A stretch of 64,000 nucleotides of DNA from Methylobacterium planeticum (GTDB lineage Bacteria; Pseudomonadota; Alphaproteobacteria; Rhizobiales; Beijerinckiaceae), in the NCBI RefSeq assembly GCF_008806345.1, contig NZ_VZZJ01000008.1, positions 1 through 64,000 on the forward strand. The letters run 5' to 3'. Below are positions 1-6,185 of this stretch, piece after piece. Below the pieces are notes generated by a model. That model was not told where the DNA came from. It saw only the letters and a program-made list of their open reading frames with translations, and did not search any database. The translations under genes were made by a program, and so were the position numbers. How positions within the stretch are numbered: the first letter of the stretch is position 1; each line of letters starts with the position of its first letter.

Positions 1-131
1 ATGCAGAGATGGATGGCCAGGGCGGCCGGCGGCACGAGCCAGCGGTTGAACCCCGGCTTGGCAACGATGTGCTCGCGCGACAGCCAGCTCGGCGCGGGAT
101 GCGCCGACGTACGGATTGCGGTGGTTTCCAT
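1..131 (-). CDS. OFA-family MFS transporter (formate/oxalate type), N-terminal fragment cut by window edge
   Basis: Only the first 43 codons lie in the window; the gene continues to the left. The ATG at 131 has a good ribosome binding site (GGGAGGA) just upstream. The residues read METTAIRTSAHPAPSW, then a REHIVAKPGFNRW stretch and the start of a hydrophobic helix with VPPAALAIHLC. As I recall them, proteins annotated as OFA-family (oxalate/formate antiporter) MFS transporters in Methylobacterium and relatives begin this way just before TM1. The family call rests on this N-terminus alone, and substrate cannot be inferred. It sits upstream of the formate dehydrogenase block, which also contains a second, full-length OFA-type transporter. 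Confidence 0.6.
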   Translation of the reverse strand, partial: METTAIRTSAHPAPSWLSREHIVAKPGFNRWLVPPAALAIHLC

Positions 132-413
132 GGTGTCCTCCCACGGCGACCGTTGCCCGGTCTTCCGGCCGATGCGGAGGCATAGCAAGGGCGGGCGGCC
201 ACGCCTACCGGACCCCACGGCCAGGGCGTGCGTTTCATCCCGGTTGTCACAGGTGATTATTTTGCAAGGACGCCCTGCGTCGGCGTCCGCCGCGGCATGC
301 CGCAATGAAGACCGGGCGTCGAGGGGCAACTGACGCGGTCAGCGCGTCGACGATCTCGTGCCGCCCGTGCGGGTGGACGCGCCGGGGGATCGGAGCCGCC
401 GCATGCGGGAGCC
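132..413. other. Intergenic region upstream of the truncated transporter
   Basis: No convincing coding potential on either strand. The AT-richest part is around 248-270 and would suit a promoter for the minus-strand transporter, but I could not fix -35 and -10 boxes. Confidence 0.4.
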
Positions 414-563
414 TCAGTGCAGGCCGAGCAGGAGCAGCGGGCCGGTGGTCGCGGCCGACAGGATCATCAGGAGAATGTCGTAGGGCCGCGCACTGAGGCC
501 CCGGATGGCCATCAGGCCGGTGCTCAGCAGGGACACGGCCAGGAGACTGGATTCGGCAAGCAT
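414..563 (-). CDS. Small hydrophobic membrane protein, 49 aa
   Basis: A short minus-strand ORF opens with ATG at 563 behind a GAGGTG ribosome binding site at suitable spacing. The protein has two hydrophobic stretches, about residues 5-20 (LLAVSLLSTGLMAI) and 30-48 (ILLMILSAA then PLLLLGL), separated by a short arginine-containing loop (RGLSARPYD). It is therefore probably a two-helix inner-membrane hairpin. I do not recognise a family. Similar tiny hydrophobic ORFs occur at 1893-1985, 12298-12450 and 18454-18657, so short membrane proteins are a feature of this region. Function unknown. Confidence 0.5.
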   Translation of the reverse strand: MLAESSLLAVSLLSTGLMAIRGLSARPYDILLMILSAATTGPLLLLGLH

Positions 564-600
564 CACGGTGGCACCTCGGGCTTGGCTTGTGGGGGACGGC

Positions 601-861
601 TCAGCGGGTTTGCAGGAGCGCCATCAGGGCATCGGTTGTCCGCTGCAGGCGCGTCCGGACCCTGCTGGCAGCCGGCGGGATGTCGCACAGGCCCTCGAAC
701 AGCAATTCCTCTTGGAAGGCGAACCGGATCAGGACCGCCTCGATGTCGCCGCGGGAGGGGGGCGGGCCGACCTCTCCTCGAGATTGGTCACGGTGCCACG
801 CGAAGGCGAACGTCCCGGCATCGGCAAACCTCGTCGGCAGAGTCCCGGCGCCCGCCGTCAC
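601..861 (-). CDS. Hypothetical small protein, 86 aa (weak)
   Basis: The C-terminal half looks coding: from about residue 38 it reads RGDIEAVLIRFAFQEELLFEG, then an Arg/Leu-rich helix ending in ALMALLQTR, with codon choice like that of the neighbours. The N-terminal half is less convincing. The proposed start is GTG at 861, with an AGGAG about 13 nt upstream, which is long. No family recognised. It may be shorter than given, or a decayed gene. Confidence 0.3.
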   Translation of the reverse strand: MTAGAGTLPTRFADAGTFAFAWHRDQSRGEVGPPPSRGDIEAVLIRFAFQEELLFEGLCDIPPAASRVRTRLQRTTDALMALLQTR

Positions 862-1119
862 CGGCAGTCTCGAACTCCTTCGTCTCGCATGGCTGCAGTT
901 AAGTCGTATCGGGTTAATGAAACCCGACCAATTCGCGATTTGCCAGTCATCGAAGGTAAGGGAATGCGCATCCGTAGCAAGTGTACTGGAGATCCGCGCG
1001 TATCGATTCGTACCTTGATGCACGCGGGCAAGGCAAAGCTTGCTTTTCGGAGCAGGCGCCCGGAGTGACCATGCTGGGTGAGGCGGGATCGGGTCCCGTG
1101 TCGGACCCGTGGGCCTGAG

Positions 1120-1311
1120 CTAGCGGATCGCCGCCCCCTGCAGGCTCCTCGCGAAGTCGTCCGGCGTGTAGCGCTTCCCGCTGGAATCGCGGATCTGGAC
1201 GTTCTGCGAGGTCGCGCTGAGCGTCCGCGCCCGCTTCAGGACCTCTCCGACCGATTCGTAGGCTTCGGAGAACGGCCGGCCATTGATTTCGGTAATGATG
1301 ACGAGTGCCAT
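1120..1311 (-). CDS. Hypothetical protein, 63 aa
   Basis: ATG at 1311 lies behind a strong AAGGAG ribosome binding site. The protein begins MALVIITEINGRPFSEAY and continues with a charged helix and a polar C-terminus (DDFARSLQGAAIR). No signal peptide or membrane segment. I do not recognise a family; the start signal and composition make it a likely real gene. It is on the same strand as the broken lipocalin-like gene just upstream, with a gap of about 160 bp. Confidence 0.6.
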   Translation of the reverse strand: MALVIITEINGRPFSEAYESVGEVLKRARTLSATSQNVQIRDSSGKRYTPDDFARSLQGAAIR

Positions 1312-1471
1312 GGGCGTGCTCCTTGGGGCAGCGGCCCTGTGACGGAAGAACGCCGCTCCGCGCCGAACTGATCCGCAGGCTCATGCTCCGCCCGCCGCAA
1401 CCTGCGGGTTCCCTGCGTGGCACCGGCGAAGCCTGCCCACGGGGCGGCGCAGAGGCCGCGAGGCGGGGCGG

Positions 1472-1810
1472 CTACGTCATCTTTTCCCAGACGAGGGTCA
1501 GGACTTCCGATTTCCCCTCCTGGACGGACATCCGCGGCATCGTCGTGAAGACGAGCTTGCCGTCCCGGACCTCGATATCCCGGGTAACGCTGTTTCCGGT
1601 CCAGAATTCGTTCCAGGATGTATCGATCTCGTGCATCACCGAGTTGCCGCTCAGCGAAGAGGTGCCGGCATAGGCCCACATGGCGCGAAACAACCGGACG
1701 CGGTCGGCATCCCTCAATCTCGTGGCGTCGCCGACATTCGGGCGGTCGTTGCTGGTCGCGACCGCGATCACACGCCCATCCGGTCGGCCGTTCCGCGGCC
1801 GTCCCGCGCG
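1472..1810 (-). pseudogene. Lipocalin-like domain protein, 5'-truncated remnant
   Basis: The minus-strand frame ending at 1472 encodes the C-terminal two thirds of a lipocalin-like domain. A DGRVIAVATSNDRP strand starts at about 1780 and is followed by an LFRAMWAYAGTSSL stretch, a strand with VMHEIDTSWNEFWTGN, and a C-terminal LTLVWEKM. Family members are usually 130-150 aa and begin with a GTWRLVS-type motif. Here that first third is missing: upstream of the DGR motif the frame turns into arginine/proline-rich sequence with no recognisable lipocalin strand. A GTG at 1771 could still start a 99-residue product, but it falls inside the conserved motif. I read this as a decayed gene rather than a short functional one. 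Confidence 0.5.
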
Positions 1811-1892
1811 GCGTACGGGACCGCACCGGATCTGGAAGTGTTGATGGTTTCTGGAGTATGTCTTTCCCTGCGTTGCTGGGGCTTGTCAATCG

Positions 1893-1985
1893 ATGTCTGG
1901 CTTTGTACCTCAGATTAGCCTGACTTTATCGTTGATGCTGCTGCAATTTGTATTCGCCTTTATTTTGGCGTGGATCGCCAGCTAG
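1893..1985 (+). CDS. Possible 30-aa single-helix membrane peptide
   Basis: ATG at 1893 opens a 30-codon frame ending in TAG. Residues 10-30 form one hydrophobic helix (LTLSLMLLQFVFAFILAWIA). The local DNA is more AT-rich than average. The ribosome binding site is weak (GGGG about 12 nt upstream). Small single-pass peptides of this kind are easily missed, but an open frame this short can also arise by chance. Confidence 0.3.
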   Translation: MSGFVPQISLTLSLMLLQFVFAFILAWIAS

Positions 1986-2102
1986 GCCGAGATTGCGCCC
2001 GAGGTCTGCTCCGGGCTGGTCTCAAGCGGCATCACGCATCAACGTCAAATCAGCACCGATGCTGGTCGAGAGCGAACAATTACGCCGGGAGAACGCTTCC
2101 AC

Positions 2103-2366
2103 ATGTCACAACGCGTCGTTGCTGATGATCTTTATCCGCCACAGGTCCGCCGAGCTCTTGCCGATTGTGCCGACGGTGCACGCATCTCTACGCTCAAGGC
2201 CGAGGAATACCTGAAGCTTGCAAAGGGCGAGCGCGATGATTCGGTCTACGAGGCGTGCCGCTCGATGCACCGCTTCTACAATTCGATGCACGCGTTCTTC
2301 CTCGAGGAGGAGCGCATGATCGTCGGCGCCATGCGCTCTCGGGAGGGCGCCGCCGCGGCGGCCTGA
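2103..2366 (+). CDS. Hypothetical protein, 87 aa
   Basis: ATG at 2103 follows a GGGAG ribosome binding site at about 8 nt. The protein is soluble and mostly helical, with a central acidic/aromatic helix pair (SVYEACRSMHRFYNSMHAFF) and an alanine-rich C-terminus. No domain recognised. It converges with the DUF808 gene; the 160 bp between them shows no strong terminator. Confidence 0.5.
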   Translation: MSQRVVADDLYPPQVRRALADCADGARISTLKAEEYLKLAKGERDDSVYEACRSMHRFYNSMHAFFLEEERMIVGAMRSREGAAAAA

Positions 2367-2525
2367 GAGGCCGTTGCGCGCCCCGCAGGCGCGACCAGCC
2401 CGACCCTCAACCCTCAGCACGAGACCATGACGGAGCGCCCGGTTTGCGGGGGGACCATCGCGCCCCGCGGCCGGTGTTGCCGCTGTCGTTGCGCAAACGC
2501 AGGCAGGCCGCCCCGCGGGCGCGCC

Positions 2526-3518
2526 TCAGGCCGCCTTCTCGCGAAGCTGCGAAACCCCCTTCCAGGCCGGGACGAGGACGTGGCTCGTCACCGGGATCAG
2601 CAGGCCGCCGACGACGAGCCCGACGAGGCCCGAACCCGCCGCGGTGACGAACCACGCGACGATGCCGCCGGCCGGAGACACCGCATCCGCGGCCCACGCG
2701 CCCGCCTCGTGAATGGCGTGGCCGAGCCAGGGCAGCCCGTAGGCCTCCAGGCCGTGCACTAGGATGCCACCGCCGACCCAGATCATCGCCGCCGTGCCCA
2801 CGATCCCGAGGAGCTTCAGGAAGACCGGCATGCCCTTGACCAGGGCGCGGCCGAAGCCGCGGATCAGGCGGCCGAGGACGGCGGGGGCGGTGCTCCTCGC
2901 CATGGCGACGCCGGCATCGTCGGCCTTCACGATCAGGGCGACGCAGCCGTAGACCGCGACCGTGATCCCGATCGCCACGATCGCCAGCACCACCTCCTTG
3001 GTCCAGAACCCGCCCTCCGGCACGGCCGCCAGGGTGATCGCCATGATCTCGGCCGAGAGGATGAAATCGGTCTTGATCGCGCTCGCCACCCGGCGATCCT
3101 CGAGGGCCTGCCCGCTCTCCGCGCCGGCCTCGATCTGCGCCTCGTGGGCGTGGGCCTGATGCGGGACCAGGGCCTCGTAGACCTTCTCGGTCCCCTCGTA
3201 GCAGAGGTAGGCGCCTCCGAGCATCAGCAGCGGCGTGATGGCCCAGGGTGCCAGGGCCCCGAGCGCCAGGGCGCCCGGCAACAGGAACATCAGCTTGTTG
3301 CGCAGTGAGCCCGCGGCGATTCGGCCGACGATCGGCAATTCACGCTCGGCCGCGAAGCCCACTACGTAGCGAGGGGTGACCGCGGCGTCGTCGATGACGA
3401 CGCCCGCCGCCTTGGCGCCGGCCCGGGCCGCCTGCCCGCCGACGTCGTCGAGGGAGGCCGCCGCCATCTTGGCCAAGGCCGCGACGTCGTCGAGGAGCGC
3501 GATCAATCCGATGCTCAC
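2526..3518 (-). CDS. DUF808 family inner-membrane protein (YedI-like)
   Basis: The 330-aa product has the hallmarks of the DUF808/YedI family. The N-terminus is GLIALLDDVAALAKMAAASLDDV, followed by a GAKAAGVVIDDAAVTPRYV segment and then several hydrophobic helices from about residue 85 (LLPGALALGALAPWAITPLLMLGGAYLCYEG) to the C-terminus (GLVGLVVGGLLIPVTSHVL). Family function is unknown. The GTG start at 3518 is chosen because AGGAGAAGG sits directly upstream; an in-frame ATG further up has no such site. No operon partner is evident. Confidence 0.85.
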   Translation of the reverse strand: MSIGLIALLDDVAALAKMAAASLDDVGGQAARAGAKAAGVVIDDAAVTPRYVVGFAAERELPIVGRIAAGSLRNKLMFLLPGALALGALAPWAITPLLMLGGAYLCYEGTEKVYEALVPHQAHAHEAQIEAGAESGQALEDRRVASAIKTDFILSAEIMAITLAAVPEGGFWTKEVVLAIVAIGITVAVYGCVALIVKADDAGVAMARSTAPAVLGRLIRGFGRALVKGMPVFLKLLGIVGTAAMIWVGGGILVHGLEAYGLPWLGHAIHEAGAWAADAVSPAGGIVAWFVTAAGSGLVGLVVGGLLIPVTSHVLVPAWKGVSQLREKAA

Positions 3519-3672
3519 GGGAAACCCTTCTCCTGCCGCCCACCCGCGCAAGCCCGGCTGTCCGGCCGCAGATCGCTCGCAGGAAAGACGGATGGGAGCG
3601 GGATTTGATCCGGGCGCCCCGACGCCTGGATGCGGCCGGGGACGCGAGACCGTCCGCCGCGGTCCGCGCGCC

Positions 3673-3930
3673 TCAGGCCGCCGCGGTCTGCTCGGCGGCG
3701 AGCCAGGAGGCGGAGAGCTGCAGGGAGGCGGTCATCACGACCTGATCCGCCTGGTTGCGCACGGCGATCCGCAGGTGCTGCCCGAGATAGCGCTGCGGGT
3801 GGTCGGCCGCGATCTCGCAGAGGGCCTCGAGCGCTTTTCGCGAGACCGCGTCCTTGTCAGGACAATCCGCTCCCTCGTCGTCATGAGTCGTTAATGAAGA
3901 GCCAAGGAAGTCAAAGAAGTATCGGGCCAT
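3673..3930 (-). CDS. DUF6894 family protein, 85 aa
   Basis: ATG at 3930 opens the typical DUF6894 sequence MARYFFDF, followed by an acidic DDEGADCPDKD motif and a helix-strand core ending in a variable alanine-rich tail. These short cytosolic proteins occur in many copies in Methylobacterium and Bradyrhizobium genomes and have no known function. A second member is at 28730-29050. A GAGAGG sequence upstream serves as ribosome binding site; the longer reading frame upstream of this ATG lacks one. Confidence 0.75.
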   Translation of the reverse strand: MARYFFDFLGSSLTTHDDEGADCPDKDAVSRKALEALCEIAADHPQRYLGQHLRIAVRNQADQVVMTASLQLSASWLAAEQTAAA

Positions 3931-4219
3931 GGGATGACCTCTCACGATTGATTCGTGCTGGGACGGGGATTGTGCGAGACGGCCCGCTGGGCCGGGTGTG
4001 GGATTCACTGTATGATCAACAATGCAGTTGAACGCAATATCCCCAAGAGGTACGTCGGAGTACCTTGAGGCTAGCGGGCGGCGCTCTGCAACAGTCTAGA
4101 ATACTCAGTCCTGGCCGGAAAATCGTTCAGGCGGCAACATCTTGAGCCCAACTCCTCAACCGCCCTTGCGGCGGTGAAACAGGCGCCATCCCACCTGCAC
4201 GGCATCGCGTCGCGTGCTG

Positions 4220-4239
4220 AAAGGCACCGCTGTGCCTTT
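4220..4239. terminator. Perfect 8-bp hairpin, likely intrinsic terminator for the HD-GYP gene
   Basis: AAAGGCAC and GTGCCTTT form a perfect stem around a CGCT loop. The stem ends in A/T runs on both strands, so it can work in either direction. It lies 45 bp past the stop codon of the minus-strand HD-GYP gene. Confidence 0.55.
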
Positions 4240-4283
4240 GCAGCCACGCTTGGTCCGCGGCCGGATCGCGACCGGTGATTCCG

Positions 4284-5396
4284 TCAGAGCCAGTCCGTCG
4301 CCGTCGTACGGGCGATGATGGGCGCGAAGGCGTGCATCAGCGTCCGGTCGAGTTCCCCCCGCATCCCCGTCATCACGGTGACGGCCTCCGTGATGCCGAG
4401 GGGCGCCCGGTAGGCGCGGCGCTCGGTCAGGGCCGAGAAGATGTCGCAGATCGTCACGATGCGCACGAGGTCGGTGATCGCGGACCCCGCGAGCGCGTCC
4501 GGATAGCCGCTCCCGTCGAGCTTCTCGTGGTGATGGCGGACCACGTCGATGATCTCGGGCTCGAAGCCGCCCTGGGCGATGAGGAGGTCGGCCCCGAGGG
4601 CGGCGTGGTCGCGCATCAGCGCCATCTCGTCCCGGGTCAAGCCCCCGGGCTTGTTCAGGATCGCGGCCGGGATCTTGGACTTGCCGATGTCGTGCAGGAG
4701 CGCTGCCTTGGTGAGGCGATGGTGGTCGTCGCGGCTGAGGGCGATCTCGTTGCCGAAGGCCGCCGCGTAGCCGGCCACGCTCAGGGTGTGCTGGTAGACC
4801 TGCGCGTCGTGCTTCCAGATGATCTCGAGCCAAGCCCGGATGCCGGTCTCCGAGATCGCGTCGAGCACCGTCTCGGTGCCGCGGTCGGCCTCGGCCGGCC
4901 TCAGGGGGGCACCGGCGGCCGCAGTGAAGAACATGTCCGTCACGACGCCGGTGGCCGCCACCGCCCGCGCTTCGAGGCGCTGCGCCTTCGCGGAGCAGGC
5001 CCTCGCCGCTACGGTGATCATCTCCAGGACCTTGGCGAGGATCGTGTCGCGCGGGGTCGTGGCTGGCAGCACGCGGTGATTCTCGGGGAGGTCCCCGGTG
5101 CGGCCCTCGCGCATCCAGGCATTTCGCAGGAGAGTCAGGCAGGGCACCGCCCCCGCGCTAGTGCGCTGCGTCAGGGCGGCGATCGCCGCGGCATTGTCCG
5201 GCCGGGCCTCGTCGACATCGACGATGACGAGAAGGGGACGCTCCTCCGGCAGGCTCGCGCCGGGGGGCAGGCACGTGCAGGTCACCATCCGCTCGACGCC
5301 GCTCGCCAGGCCCCGCATCTGCGCCTGCCGATCGGTGATGAGGAGAACGAAGGAATCCTGCATCATCGCCAGCGATCGGGCCCAATCGTGAGCCAA
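4284..5396 (-). CDS. HD-GYP domain protein, probable cyclic-di-GMP phosphodiesterase
   Basis: The C-terminal half carries an intact HD-GYP domain: the metal-binding ALLHDIGKSKIP motif and the diagnostic HHEKLDGSGYP motif, followed by DIFSALTERRAYR. HD-GYP enzymes hydrolyse cyclic di-GMP to GMP with a di- or tri-metal site, so activity is expected. The N-terminal 130 residues resemble a degenerate receiver domain (DSFVLLITDRQ, then LLVIVDVDE), so the input is probably protein contact rather than classic phosphorylation. The TTG at 5396 is preferred because AAGGGGC sits about 8 nt upstream; ATG codons 10-11 codons further in are alternatives. It is monocistronic, with a terminator hairpin at 4220-4239. 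Confidence 0.85.
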   Translation of the reverse strand: MAHDWARSLAMMQDSFVLLITDRQAQMRGLASGVERMVTCTCLPPGASLPEERPLLVIVDVDEARPDNAAAIAALTQRTSAGAVPCLTLLRNAWMREGRTGDLPENHRVLPATTPRDTILAKVLEMITVAARACSAKAQRLEARAVAATGVVTDMFFTAAAGAPLRPAEADRGTETVLDAISETGIRAWLEIIWKHDAQVYQHTLSVAGYAAAFGNEIALSRDDHHRLTKAALLHDIGKSKIPAAILNKPGGLTRDEMALMRDHAALGADLLIAQGGFEPEIIDVVRHHHEKLDGSGYPDALAGSAITDLVRIVTICDIFSALTERRAYRAPLGITEAVTVMTGMRGELDRTLMHAFAPIIARTTATDWL

Positions 5397-5714
5397 GTGC
5401 CAGTGCCCCTTCGCTCGGTAAACGTCGGCCTGACTCTACCGGAAAATTTGTAAGGCAATCGTTTCCGTCTGGTTCATGACGAGTACCGCCCTGCGTCGTC
5501 CAGGGCGAAAGCATGATTTGAGGATAGCCCTCCCCATGTCCCGGAAAAGAGGCCCTTGCTCGAAACAGAGTCGTCGTCGCGATCTCGGGCAGGTCTGCCT
5601 TCAACGCTTGTAACTGCGCAGGTTGCAATCACGCTGTCCGGTCGACGACCCAGGGTGCCGTCGTAAAGCTTGGGGTTTACGAGGGATTAGCGAATTCACG
5701 CGATCTTGCGCGAC
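5397..5714. other. Divergent intergenic region between the HD-GYP gene and a plus-strand ORF
   Basis: About 320 bp holding the promoters of two divergent genes. It has AT-richer patches at 5440-5465 and 5665-5700 but no clear TTGACA/TATAAT pair, and no further ORF that I would support. Confidence 0.4.
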
Positions 5715-6083
5715 ATGACGATGCTCTTGCACACCATCGATCCCGTCCGGGATGTCTTCGAGTTCAGCACGGGCCCGCAGGAGCAGGTCGCCGCGTCCGC
5801 CGACGCGGCGATCCTCCCGGGCCAGGAGCGGAGCGATCCGATGTGGAGCGGCCGCGCCTTCCGGCGCCGCCTGCTGCACTGGGCGGCCGCCCAGGTCGCG
5901 GCGACGGCCTGCCTCACCACCTGCGTCGCCTACGCGATGGCGCCCGCGGCTCTGAAGCCCCTGCCGGAGCCGTTGACCTACGCCCTGCGCCTGAGCGGTG
6001 AGAGCGCGCCGCCGGCTCCGCTCCCGGCCTCCTTGAACGACGGCTTCCGGCTGCGCCTGAGCTTCGTCGACGCGGGCGAGTGA
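5715..6083 (+). CDS. Hypothetical protein with one central hydrophobic segment, 122 aa
   Basis: ATG at 5715 (TTG at 5706 is an alternative start) gives MTMLLHTIDPVRDVFEF. An acidic N-terminal part is followed by a basic patch (RAFRRRLLHW) and a hydrophobic segment at about residues 56-75 (AAAQVAATACLTTCVAYAM). The C-terminus is proline-rich and ends FRLRLSFVDAGE. This suggests a single-pass membrane protein with its C-terminus outside the cytoplasm. No family recognised. It converges on fdh1A, with a strong bidirectional hairpin between them. Confidence 0.5.
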   Translation: MTMLLHTIDPVRDVFEFSTGPQEQVAASADAAILPGQERSDPMWSGRAFRRRLLHWAAAQVAATACLTTCVAYAMAPAALKPLPEPLTYALRLSGESAPPAPLPASLNDGFRLRLSFVDAGE

Positions 6084-6144
6084 GGCGCGGCGCCGAGGGG
6101 GCACCGCCCTCGCGTCGAGCAGCGTCAGGACGACGAGCGATCAC

Positions 6145-6182
6145 CGAGCGCCCCGCGGACCTTCCGGTCCACGGGGCGCTCG
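6145..6182. terminator. Strong bidirectional hairpin between the 5715-6083 gene and fdh1A
   Basis: A stem of 16 paired bases out of 17 (left arm from 6145, right arm ending 6182) surrounds a TTCC loop. It ends 4 bp beyond the fdh1A stop codon and serves convergent genes. There is no long T-tract, so it may act mainly as an mRNA 3' end stabiliser. Confidence 0.6.
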
Positions 6183-6185
6183 CAT

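Noticed and set aside
1236..1889. 217-codon minus-strand ORF spanning the lipocalin remnant
   Set aside because: It is a different frame from the one encoding lipocalin strands and from the 63-aa ORF, with low-complexity composition.
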